A stretch of 7,678 nucleotides of DNA from G963665215 sp963665215 (GCA_963665215.2 CAXXWW010000010.1:1-7678); one strand, 5' to 3'; positions 1-6,370 are shown, counted from the first letter of the stretch. Program-made: numbers and translations. Notes: generated by a model not told the origin, from the sequence alone.

Positions 1-18
1 CATCAAAGTCTACTTTAA
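1..18 (-). pseudogene. 3' continuation of a minus-strand gene split by IS copy 1
   Basis: These bases continue the gene whose first part is at 1159-1254. With the IS and one TTTAA copy removed, the minus-strand frame reads on without a break as ...EYLL-KVDFD and leaves the window. Only a few codons are visible, so nothing can be said about function. Confidence 0.4.
14..18. repeat. Target-site duplication, left copy (IS copy 1)
   Basis: TTTAA directly precedes the left terminal repeat of IS copy 1 and is repeated at 1159-1163 directly after the right terminal repeat. A 4-5 bp duplication is usual for the IS1380 family. Confidence 0.85.
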
Positions 19-36
19 CCCGAATCCACCGAAGGA
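19..36 (+). repeat. Left terminal inverted repeat, IS copy 1
   Basis: CCCGAATCCACCGAAGGA is the exact reverse complement of 1141-1158. The same sequence opens IS copy 2 at 4663. Confidence 0.93.
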
Positions 37-152
37 CACCGATGGACGGCGTGAGGAAAGCGGAAGGGGGGTGAGGGAGCTACAGGGGAAATAGCCTGGG
101 TTCCATTTGGGGTAGGGAGGTCGGCGGACGGTCTTCATCGCCGCACAGGGGC

Positions 153-214
153 CCCTATGGCCGTCTGCGGGAGCTGCGATGCGCGGGATGGCGAGAGAAT
201 ACGCAGCAGGGAAC
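153..214. other. 62-nt block identical in both IS copies, non-coding, foldable
   Basis: This stretch lies downstream of the transposase stop, inside the IS. It is identical base for base to 4799-4860, while sequence on both sides differs between copies. It contains GCTGCG (173-178) facing CGCAGC (202-207), extended by CCCT (153-156) facing AGGG (208-211). The transcript of either strand could therefore form a stem with an internal loop. Possible roles are a 3' UTR or terminator-like structure, a small RNA or a protein-binding site. None of these is shown by the sequence. Confidence 0.5.
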
Positions 215-290
215 TCTCTCGGACCGGGCTGGCACGAGTCTGCGGGGATCTTCGGTTGTCCGGTGGGTGGGTCGGTCGCCGACGGTGCCG

Positions 291-1037
291 TCAGGCCGGG
301 AGTGGAATGGCTCGCAGCCGGGCCAAGGCGCGGCTGAACTTCTCAGCCCAAGGCCAGCGATCCGGAAGATGCAGGGTCAACCGGCGTGCCGAGCGGGTGA
401 GCCGTCCGGCCAGGGAGAAGAACCGCCGCCGGAGGGTCTTGGTGGTGGCTATCCGCTCTCCCAGACCGATCCGCGCCGTCCAGCGGGCCAGGTTGTGGGC
501 CATCGTCTGGACGGCCAGCCAGGCGCCGTTGGCGGCGAAGCGGCCCGAGGGGAGATGGTTCAGCCCGACGCCGTACTTGAGGTCGCGTATGGCATTCTCG
601 ATCTCGGCGTGGCGGCGATGGTCAGCCTCCAGTTCGAGCAACTCCCCGTCCCGGTCGGTGATGAAGCCATGATAGCTGTATTTGGCGAAGAGGGCCAGTT
701 GGGAACCGGGCGTCGGCTTCACCCGCCGGACGATGAGCCGTACCGGCGCGGCGTCCGCCTCGGCCTGGAAGGGGGTGCAGGCCGTCCCCCCGGTGCGCAA
801 CACATCGGCGTCGTCAATGCAGTCGCCCCCAGCCAGCGCAGACGCCACCAGCGTCATCATCTTGTCGCTCGTGTTCGCCCGCCCCGGGGCATCGCCCAGG
901 TCGAGGCGCTGCCGGACGAGTTCGGGCAGGCCGAGGTGCCGCGCCAGGGTGGCCGGAAGGAGCAGCCCGGCATTGGCCACCAAGCGGCGGTCGTCGAAGG
1001 TGATTTGGATCCGGTCGGGGTGGTTGCGTGGCAGCAT
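291..1037 (-). CDS. IS1380-family transposase with in-frame internal deletion (248 aa)
   Basis: This derives from a DDE transposase that cuts and joins the IS ends. Compared with the 441-residue version at 4920-6244, residues 1 to about 86 (N-terminal part) join directly to about residue 280 onward (C-terminal part), losing 193 residues in frame. The lost part holds both catalytic Asp motifs, DLDST and RADSGF. The block around ENAIRDLKYG, which should hold the catalytic Glu, remains. The start is ATG at 1037 with AGGAG ten bases upstream, and the stop gives the same C-terminus (LRAIPLPA) as the long copy. The frame is open from end to end. The product cannot be catalytically active. It could still bind IS ends or dimerise and so inhibit full-length transposase, but that is inference. 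Confidence 0.85.
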   Translation of the reverse strand: MLPRNHPDRIQITFDDRRLVANAGLLLPATLARHLGLPELVRQRLDLGDAPGRANTSDKMMTLVASALAGGDCIDDADVLRTGGTACTPFQAEADAAPVRLIVRRVKPTPGSQLALFAKYSYHGFITDRDGELLELEADHRRHAEIENAIRDLKYGVGLNHLPSGRFAANGAWLAVQTMAHNLARWTARIGLGERIATTKTLRRRFFSLAGRLTRSARRLTLHLPDRWPWAEKFSRALARLRAIPLPA

Positions 1038-1043
1038 CTATCG

Positions 1044-1107
1044 GGTGCTCCTTTTCCGGGGCCGTTTTTTTGCTACAAAACCATTATCCCAGAAGCACAG
1101 GAGCACC
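1044..1107 (-). promoter_or_regulatory. Inverted repeat masking the transposase ribosome-binding site (copy 1)
   Basis: AGGAGCACC at 1099-1107 and GGTGCTCCT at 1044-1052 form a perfect 9-bp inverted repeat with a 46-nt spacer. On the minus-strand RNA the downstream arm contains the AGGAG Shine-Dalgarno of the transposase (start 1037). The IS's own promoter (1083-1091) lies between the arms, so only transcripts entering from outside would contain both arms and fold. Copy 2 keeps the same layout at 6250-6315. Confidence 0.6.
1083..1091 (-). promoter_or_regulatory. Putative extended -10 promoter of transposase (copy 1)
   Basis: The minus strand reads TGGGATAAT, a TG-n extended -10 with a five-of-six match to TATAAT. 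It is conserved with its surroundings in copy 2 (6290-6298). No convincing -35 box is seen. Transcription would begin near 1076, between the arms of the inverted repeat and about 40 nt ahead of the transposase start. Confidence 0.5.
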
Positions 1108-1140
1108 TTCTTGCCGCCTCAGGACGCTAACCCGACGCCC

Positions 1141-1158
1141 TCCTTCGGTGGATTCGGG
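1141..1158 (-). repeat. Right terminal inverted repeat, IS copy 1
   Basis: TCCTTCGGTGGATTCGGG is the perfect reverse complement of 19-36 and is followed directly by the TTTAA duplication. Confidence 0.93.
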
Positions 1159-1163
1159 TTTAA
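1159..1163. repeat. Target-site duplication, right copy (IS copy 1)
   Basis: TTTAA matches 14-18 across the IS. Confidence 0.85.
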
Positions 1164-1254
1164 GAAGGTACTCGGAGTCCTCCTTATCTAACTTCTCCCG
1201 GGTGATTCGGTCTATTTGCTGGTAGTAGCGTTGAAACGTGGGGCCTGTCCACAT
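1159..1254 (-). pseudogene. 5' fragment of an unknown gene interrupted by IS copy 1
   Basis: The minus strand opens at ATG 1254, with AGGA (plus-strand TCCT 1265-1268) ten bases upstream and a plausible promoter further up. It encodes MWTGPTFQRYYQQIDRITRE followed by a charged stretch ending KLDKEDSEYLL. The IS enters after about 32 codons. With the IS and one TTTAA removed, the frame continues as KVDFD into 18-1 and off the window. With the IS in place, translation would run into the element and stop at TAA 1086-1084, giving a 56-residue hybrid. An in-frame TGA lies 11 codons before the ATG, and TTG at 1263 is an alternative start. The sequence is polar and looks helical, and I do not recognise the family. 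Support comes from the open frame across the insertion, the start signals and the divergent position relative to uvrD. Confidence 0.45.
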
Positions 1255-1288
1255 AGCAGGCAATTCCTGAACACTTGGTCTGCTTCAA

Positions 1289-1318
1289 ATCATACTGCGT
1301 CCGCCTGTCCTTAATCAA
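1289..1318 (-). promoter_or_regulatory. Putative sigma-70-type promoter for the interrupted minus-strand gene
   Basis: On the minus strand, TTGATT (plus 1313-1318) is followed after 18 bp by TATGAT (plus 1289-1294). The expected start of transcription is near 1282, about 28 nt before ATG 1254. If active, it would drive transcription leftward into IS copy 1 and its transposase. Confidence 0.4.
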
Positions 1319-1379
1319 TTGGGACTCCCACTCCATCGTTGTGGCCCCGACTGGCCCCTGCCTGAGTCCCGTACGGTGC

Positions 1380-1385
1380 TATAAT
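1380..1385 (+). promoter_or_regulatory. Putative -10 box for uvrD/pcrA
   Basis: A perfect TATAAT lies 17 bases before the helicase ATG. No clear -35 hexamer is seen at 16-18 bp spacing. Transcription would begin near 1391-1392, leaving a leader of only about 11 nt. The Shine-Dalgarno is weak (AGG at 1393-1395), so the message may be almost leaderless. Confidence 0.45.
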
Positions 1386-1402
1386 CTTCCCCAGGCACCC
1401 CA

Positions 1403-3703
1403 ATGGCAACCGACATCCTCGAGGGACTGAACCCCAACCAGCGCGAAGCCGTCGAGGCCATCGACGGGCCCCTCCTCATAATCGCGGGGCCGGGCAGCGG
1501 CAAGACCCGCGTGATCACGCACCGCATCGCCTACCTGGTGCGGGTCTGCGGCGTGACCCCCCGCCGCATCGCAGCGGTGACCTTCACCAACAAGGCCGCC
1601 TACGAGATGCGCGAGCGTTTGTTCGGCAAGAGCGACGAAGACCCATCGGCCCCACTGCTCAACTGGGCTACCCGGGATCAAGGACTCACTGTTAGTACCT
1701 TCCATGCGTTCTGCGCCAGGGTACTCCGACGCGAGGGCACCGCCATAGGCCTGGAAGGTGACTACGTCATCTACGACAACGCAGACCAGGTCGCAGCCAT
1801 AAAGCGCAGCATGCAGGATGTCGGCGTGGACCCAAAGGAGTTCGAACCAAGGGCCATCCAGTCCGCGATCTCAAGTGCCAAGAGCCAGCTACTCAGCGTC
1901 GAAGGCTTCGGGCTGGCGATGGGGAGCTACTTCGACGAGATCGTCCACCGGGTCTATGGGCGCTACGAGGAACTGCTATCGCAAAGCTCCGCCGTTGACT
2001 TCGACGATCTCCTCCTCAAGACGCATTTACTGTTTCAGCAATATGCCGAGGTGGCCGAGAGATATCAGGACCGATACGTGCACTTCATGGTGGACGAGTT
2101 CCAGGACACCAACATCGCCCAGTACGCCATAGCAAGGCAGCTCAGCCAGCGATACCGCAACCTGTGCGTCGTTGGCGACCCGGACCAGTCGATCTACTCG
2201 TGGCGCAACGCTGATATAAGGAACATCCTGAGCTTTCAAAAGGACTACCCCGAGGCCAAAGTGATCGCCCTGGAGGAGAACTATCGCTCCACCCAGACGA
2301 TTCTCGACGCCGCACAGGAGCTGATAGCCCCCAACGAGGAGCGGGTGCAGAAGGAGCTGTGGACCAAGAACGGTCGAGGAGTGCCCATCGTCGTCAGCGA
2401 AGGGTACGACGAGCAAGAGGAGGCGTTGCTCGTAATCAGGGAGCTGGAGAGGCTGGCCCGTGATGAGGGCTATACGCGCGGAGACGTCGCCGTGATGTAC
2501 CGGGTGAACGCGCAGTCCCGGGCGCTGGAGGAGGCGTGCCTCCGCTACGGGGTGCCATATCAGCTTGTGGGGAGCCTCAGGTTCTATCAGCGGCAGGAGA
2601 TCAAGGACCTGATCGCCTACCTCCGCCTGGTCGCCAACCCGGACGACGACGTGAGCCTGGCAAGGGTGGTCAACGTGCCGCTGCGCGGCATCGGCCGGCG
2701 CACGCTGGATGAGCTGACCAGGCTGGGGAGAGACTCCGGCGCGTCGATGTACGCCGCCATCCAAGAGGCCTCCCGACGCAATGACGACGAGGGCCCGGCG
2801 GCGGCGCCTCTCCCGGCCCGTTCGGCCCGCGCGCTGACCGACTTCCGGGAGCTGATCGAAGGCCTGGCCTCTGACGGCGAAAAGCTGGACCTTGTCGCCC
2901 TGATCGACCTGGTACTGGAGCGCACCGGCTACAGGCGCTACGTGCAGGAGGAGGCGGAGCGTGGCGAGGAGCGCTGGGAGAACATCCAGGAGTTCAGAAA
3001 CTCGGCCAGGGACTTCCTGGACCTGGACTCTCGAGACGCCCTCACTGCCTTCCTCGAAAGCGTATCCCTGGTGAGCGACATCGACAATCTAGGCGAGAAT
3101 GTCGAAGCGGTGACCCTGATCACACTCCACCAGGCCAAGGGACTCGAGTTCCCAGTAGTATTCATCGTGGGCATGGAAGAGGGCATCTTGCCTCACGTGC
3201 GGTCGATGGACAACGAGGCCGCGATGGAGGAGGAACGAAGGCTCTGCTACGTTGGAGTGACCCGAGCCAAGGAGCGGCTGTACCTACACCGCGCCTTTCG
3301 ACGGGGCTTTCGTGGCGGCTCCGAGCCGGGCGTGCCGTCCCGCTTCCTGGCGGACATCCCCAAGGAGCTTATCGTCGCTCCGCGCTCCACGGCGAGAGAA
3401 GCAGTGGGCTCCGCCGGATGGGCGTCTGGCCGGCGCCGAGCGGCTGCTGCAAGGCTCGCGTCCCAGGACGGTGGGACCGGGAATGGCGCCGGGGCAGCCC
3501 GACAGGCCAAGGACCGCCGGGAAACGGCGCCCAGGATGGCCCTCGCGACCGGAGACAAGGTCCGTCACGCCAAATTCGGCGACGGCATAGTAATGGACAC
3601 CAAGCCGTCGGGCGACGATGTGGAGGTCACCGTCGTCTTCCAGGAGGGCCAGGGGTTCAAGCGCCTGCTTCTCAGTTTCGCCCCTCTGGAAAAGGTGGAC
3701 TAG
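1403..3703 (+). CDS. pcrA: UvrD/PcrA-type superfamily 1 DNA helicase (766 aa)
   Basis: An ATP-driven 3'-to-5' DNA helicase of the UvrD/Rep/PcrA group, which acts in nucleotide excision and mismatch repair, clears RecA filaments and stalled RNA polymerase, and supports rolling-circle replication. Motifs in order: Q-motif LNPNQREAV near residue 9, Walker A GPGSGKT at 29-35, motif Ia AAVTFTNKAA near 57, motif II DEFQDT at 231-236, motif III GDPDQSIYSWR at 258-268, motif IV ENYRS at 292-296, motif V TLHQAKGLEF near 575, and motif VI CYVGVTRAKERL near 618. The last 50 residues (GDKVRHAKFGDGIV onward) form the Tudor-like C-terminal domain of PcrA/UvrD, which in studied members contacts RNA polymerase. 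The variable Arg/Ala-rich linker before it (about 660-710) is usual. Length and motifs are complete and the frame is unbroken. The gene stands alone between two IS insertions. UvrD and PcrA cannot be separated by sequence here; the symbol reflects the Gram-positive-style domain set. Confidence 0.95.
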   Translation: MATDILEGLNPNQREAVEAIDGPLLIIAGPGSGKTRVITHRIAYLVRVCGVTPRRIAAVTFTNKAAYEMRERLFGKSDEDPSAPLLNWATRDQGLTVSTFHAFCARVLRREGTAIGLEGDYVIYDNADQVAAIKRSMQDVGVDPKEFEPRAIQSAISSAKSQLLSVEGFGLAMGSYFDEIVHRVYGRYEELLSQSSAVDFDDLLLKTHLLFQQYAEVAERYQDRYVHFMVDEFQDTNIAQYAIARQLSQRYRNLCVVGDPDQSIYSWRNADIRNILSFQKDYPEAKVIALEENYRSTQTILDAAQELIAPNEERVQKELWTKNGRGVPIVVSEGYDEQEEALLVIRELERLARDEGYTRGDVAVMYRVNAQSRALEEACLRYGVPYQLVGSLRFYQRQEIKDLIAYLRLVANPDDDVSLARVVNVPLRGIGRRTLDELTRLGRDSGASMYAAIQEASRRNDDEGPAAAPLPARSARALTDFRELIEGLASDGEKLDLVALIDLVLERTGYRRYVQEEAERGEERWENIQEFRNSARDFLDLDSRDALTAFLESVSLVSDIDNLGENVEAVTLITLHQAKGLEFPVVFIVGMEEGILPHVRSMDNEAAMEEERRLCYVGVTRAKERLYLHRAFRRGFRGGSEPGVPSRFLADIPKELIVAPRSTAREAVGSAGWASGRRRAAAARLASQDGGTGNGAGAARQAKDRRETAPRMALATGDKVRHAKFGDGIVMDTKPSGDDVEVTVVFQEGQGFKRLLLSFAPLEKVD

Positions 3704-3712
3704 GGATCAAGC

Positions 3713-3751
3713 GGCGGTCACCCTATGTCCACCAACAGTCAGTGACCCGCC
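3713..3751 (+). terminator. Weak hairpin downstream of the helicase gene
   Basis: GGCGGTCAC (3713-3721) can pair with GTGACCCGCC (3742-3751) with one bulged C and a 20-nt loop, ten bases after the helicase stop. There is no T-tract, so intrinsic termination is doubtful. A smaller CAACC/GGTTG hairpin follows at about 3777-3791. Confidence 0.25.
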
Positions 3752-3814
3752 GTCAAGCCGTACCCCCTGGCACCTCAACCACCCTGGTTGCAATCGCCTC
3801 CATGGAGTGCATCT

Positions 3815-4662
3815 GTGGGAACGAAACCTAATAGCGTCACTAATCCAAACCCGACAGAGACCTACACGGCCAGTAAGACCGTGTCAGGTGTCAGCCTGCC
3901 AGCGGGGGCTCCACTACGCCTAACTGGCGGGCAAATGCTTGCAAATCCAGCGGCGGCTCCCTGGCTGAACCAGGAAGGTCACCCAGCAAATGCTGTCCCT
4001 GAAGGGCAGTCAGGGATACCCCTAAGGAAAATAGCGCGATGGATATTGGTTCTCGAAATTGAGGCCGGTGAGTCACTTGATCTAGCCAAGGTGCGGGATT
4101 ATGCAGAAAAAGTAGCTCTGCCTCTGAGGTTGGGCACACCTGCCCCTGTACTACTGGATTCGTTGAAGGTGACACGTGGCCAAGCGAACCAGGTGCTGGT
4201 GCAAGGCGTCAAACAGGCAGCTCTAGAACCGGTGGGCTCGAATTTCTACGTGGAACTCAGCCAAAGCGACAGCGCCACATTGGAAGCAGCGTTGCCGCAG
4301 CTCACTTATCAGCCCCGTTACGCGCCTGCACTTGTGCACTTCCTCGACGCCTTTTACCAGGCAACCGACCCTGATGCCGGTCTCAAGTACTTGCTCGCTT
4401 TAGAAACACTGTTTGACCCGAACGGTCGGGCCAGAGGTCGTAATAGCAGGGTTGCCGGACGTTCTGCTACATTTGCCGCAGATTCACTTCAACGGAGACG
4501 TGCCATGCGAAAGGTTGTAGAGCTAGCATACAAACATCGCGGGACGCTCCGCCACGGTGAAACTAACGCACAGGAAATAGTTGCGGCGCAAGAATGGTTT
4601 CGATCAACCGGAACAGAATCTCTCCGAATGATCGCTTCATGGGCAATTCAGCGGGTTCTTAG
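3815..4662 (+). pseudogene. Apea-like HEPN-domain protein, 3' end displaced by IS copy 2
   Basis: HEPN domains are compact helical bundles, many of them RNases in anti-phage or toxin systems. The Apea-like subgroup occurs in defence proteins and in uncharacterised proteins. The match lies in the C-terminal half: ALETLFDPNG, a conserved Arg-rich stretch (SRVAGRSATFA), then YKHRGTLRHGE, which carries the R-x4-H HEPN signature at residues 242-247. I chose GTG 3815 because GGAG (3804-3807) sits seven bases upstream. TTG 3788 and ATG 3935 are in-frame alternatives. IS copy 2 enters after IQRVL. Removing it with one CTTAG joins the frame to 6371-6413 and gives a 296-residue protein. With the IS present, the frame reads about 101 residues into the element and stops at 4966 (383 aa), so the HEPN motif is kept with a foreign tail. 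Base composition is visibly less GC-rich than uvrD, hinting at transfer. The N-terminal 70 residues are less convincing as coding sequence. Confidence 0.6.
4658..4662. repeat. Target-site duplication, left copy (IS copy 2)
   Basis: CTTAG directly precedes the left terminal repeat and recurs at 6366-6370. Confidence 0.88.
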
Positions 4663-4681
4663 CCCGAATCCACCGAAGGAC
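4663..4681 (+). repeat. Left terminal inverted repeat, IS copy 2
   Basis: CCCGAATCCACCGAAGGAC matches the reverse complement of 6347-6365 at 18 of 19 positions (mismatch at position 15). Confidence 0.92.
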
Positions 4682-4798
4682 ACCGATGGACGGCGTGAGG
4701 ACAGCGGAAGAGGGGTGAGGGAGCTACAGGGGAGATGGCCTGGGCTCCATTGGGGTAGATGGGAGGTCGGCGGACGGTCTTCAGTCGCCGCACAGGGT

Positions 4799-4860
4799 CC
4801 CTATGGCCGTCTGCGGGAGCTGCGATGCGCGGGATGGCGAGAGAATACGCAGCAGGGAAC
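4799..4860. other. Copy 2 instance of the 62-nt identical block
   Basis: Identical to 153-214 with no substitution and with the same self-complementary segments. It lies 59 bases beyond the transposase stop, on the left side of the element. Confidence 0.5.
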
Positions 4861-4919
4861 GCTCGCGGACCGGGGTGGCGCGAGTTTGCGGGGACGTTGG
4901 GTCAGTTGCAGCCTGGCCG

Positions 4920-6244
4920 TCAGGCCGGGAGTGGAATGGCTCGCAGCCGGGCCAAGGCGCGAGTGAACTGGGATTCCCAAGGCCAGCGCCGGGGGAGATG
5001 CAGAGTGAGGCGGCGCGCCGAGCGGGTGATCCGTCCCACCAGAGCGAAGACCCGCCGCCTGAGGGTCTTGGTGGTTACGGTCCGTTCGCCCAGACCAATC
5101 CGCGCCGTCCAGCGGGCGAGGTTATGCGCCATCACCTGGACCGCCAGCCAGGCGCCGTTGGCTGCGAAACGCCCCGACGGCATGTGGTTCAGCCCGACGC
5201 CGTACTTGAGGTCGCGTATGGCGTTCTCGACCTCGGCGTGGCGGCGATGATCGGCCTCCAGTTCCAGGGTCTCCCCATCGCGGTCGGTGATGAAGCCGTG
5301 ATAGCTGTATCTGGCGAAGAGGGCGAGTTGGGAACCGGGCGTCGGCTTCACCCGCCGGACAATGAGCCGCACCGGCGCGGCGTCCGGCTTGGTCTGGAAC
5401 GGGGTGTAAGTCGTCTCGGCAACATCGGCGGCGCTGTCCATCCAGTAGGGAATGGGAGTCCAGTCCTCCTCCGGTATCGCCTCGATCAGGTCCCGCAGGC
5501 TGGCGTGCTGGCGGACGGTGATGGAGAAGCGGACATCCATTTCCCGGCAGGCGGAAACGACAGTGTGGCCATAGAAGCCGCTGTCGGCCCGCACCGTGAG
5601 CTGTGCTGTAGCCCCGCCGTAGCGCACCCGCCCCACCGTCTCACGGAGGAAGTGGGCGGCGCCGCGGGCGGTGTTGGCCCGGCCCTCGCGCAGACGGGAC
5701 ATCAGCACCTCGCCGGTGCCGGCGGCAATGGCCAGCAGCGGGTGATACCCTCGCGCGCCGGTGTAGCCGTGGTGGCGCGCTCCCTCCTTGGCCAGTCCAT
5801 AGGTCTCGCAGATGGTCGAGTCCAGGTCGATGGTCAGGGGCGAGTCGCCGGGTCCGGCCCCAGCGGCCCATGCCCGGGCCAGCAACTGGCGGCTCACGCG
5901 GTCGAGTTGACGGACATGCCCCCAGCGAAAGCTGCGCAGGAAGGTGCCCAGGGTGGATGGCGCCTTGACCATGCAGCCGAGAACACTGACCGTCCCACCG
6001 GCGCGCAGCGCATCGGCGTCGTCGATGCAGTCGCCGCCAGCCAAGGCGGAGGCGACCAGCGTCAGCATCTTGTCCCCGTGTTCGCCCGTCCCGGCGCGCC
6101 GCCGAGGTCAAGGTGATGGTCGACGAGTTCCCGCAGGCCCAGGTGCTGGGCGAGGGTGGCAGAAAGGAGCAGTCCGGCATTGGCCACCAGGCGGTGGTCG
6201 TCAAAGACGATGCGGATGCGGTCGGGATTGTTCGGTGGCAGCAT
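4920..6244 (-). pseudogene. IS1380-family DDE transposase, one frame break (441 aa when restored)
   Basis: This enzyme cuts and inserts the IS. The start is ATG 6244 with AAGGAG ten bases upstream. The first frame runs to TGA 6064-6062 (60 aa) and the second from ATG 6068 to the stop at 4920 (382 aa). Adding one C to the CCCC run at 6074-6077 joins them as ...RANTGDKMLTLVAS, matching the unbroken copy 1 sequence RANTSDKMMTLVAS. Restored numbering: DLDSTICETYG at 140-150 (first catalytic Asp), VRADSGFYGH at 218-227 (second Asp), and ENAIRDLKYG at 340-349 (Glu region with E-x6-K spacing). The stop and start codons overlap as ATGCTGA, so reinitiation could give an N-truncated protein that keeps all catalytic residues. 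The break may be real or a base-calling slip in a homopolymer. Programmed frameshifting is not usual for this family. Confidence 0.88.
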
Positions 6245-6249
6245 CTATT

Positions 6250-6315
6250 GGGTGCTCCTTGTTTCCGGGCGGGTTTCTGTTCCAAAACCATTATCCCAGA
6301 TTCAGAGGAGCACCC
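6250..6315 (-). promoter_or_regulatory. Inverted repeat masking the transposase ribosome-binding site (copy 2)
   Basis: AGGAGCACCC (6306-6315) and GGGTGCTCCT (6250-6259) form a perfect 10-bp inverted repeat. As in copy 1, the arm nearest the gene contains its AGGAG Shine-Dalgarno, and the putative promoter lies between the arms. The intervening sequence differs from copy 1 at many positions while the arms stay complementary. Confidence 0.6.
6290..6298 (-). promoter_or_regulatory. Putative extended -10 promoter of transposase (copy 2)
   Basis: The minus strand reads TGGGATAAT, identical to copy 1 (1083-1091), inside a conserved run TCTGGGATAATGGTTTTG. No good -35 is visible. Confidence 0.5.
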
Positions 6316-6346
6316 TCTGCCTTCTTCAAGGGCTGTCCCCAAGGCC

Positions 6347-6365
6347 GTCCCTCGGTGGATTCGGG
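6347..6365 (-). repeat. Right terminal inverted repeat, IS copy 2
   Basis: GTCCCTCGGTGGATTCGGG pairs with 4663-4681 with one mismatch and is followed directly by CTTAG. Confidence 0.92.
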
Positions 6366-6370
6366 CTTAG
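6366..6370. repeat. Target-site duplication, right copy (IS copy 2)
   Basis: CTTAG matches 4658-4662 across the IS. Confidence 0.88.

Larger units (their letters stand above)
19..1158 (-). mobile_element. IS1380-family insertion sequence, internally deleted copy 1 (1140 bp)
   Basis: The element is bounded by perfect 18-bp terminal inverted repeats (19-36 and 1141-1158) and a 5-bp TTTAA duplication. It carries one transposase-derived gene on the minus strand (291-1037). The related full-length element at 4663-6365 is 1703 bp, and almost all of the size difference is a 579-bp deletion inside the transposase. About 270 bp of non-coding DNA follows the transposase stop (19-290). Because both ends are intact, the element should still be mobilisable in trans by a working relative, but it should not move by itself. 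The copies differ throughout (about 85% identical protein by eye), so copy 1 is not a recent daughter of copy 2. Confidence 0.9.
4663..6365 (-). mobile_element. IS1380-family insertion sequence, full-length copy 2 (1703 bp)
   Basis: The element is bounded by 19-bp terminal inverted repeats with one mismatch (4663-4681 and 6347-6365) and a CTTAG duplication. Length and the single-transposase layout fit the IS1380 family (usually about 1.7 kb). The transposase is on the minus strand, as in copy 1, and all catalytic motifs are present, but the gene has one frame break near 6074. It sits in the 3' end of the HEPN gene. It carries the same right-end promoter and inverted repeat and the same 62-nt block as copy 1. 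Confidence 0.92.

Noticed and set aside
157..1130. Long plus-strand open frames across IS copy 1
   Set aside because: They are antisense to the transposase-derived gene, have low-complexity Arg/Gly/Pro-rich products, and are the expected by-product of GC-rich codon use.
6066..6080. Programmed -1 frameshift site in the transposase
   Set aside because: There is no classic slippery heptamer, and copy 1 encodes the same region in one uninterrupted frame, so a lost base in the C run is simpler.
4803..6116. 437-codon plus-strand open frame across IS copy 2
   Set aside because: It lies opposite the transposase, whose family motifs are clear. The product resembles no family and mirrors the transposase codons.
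19..6365. Composite transposon carrying uvrD and the HEPN gene
   Set aside because: Each IS copy has its own target duplication (TTTAA and CTTAG), and the outer flanks (14-18 and 6366-6370) do not match, so the copies inserted separately.
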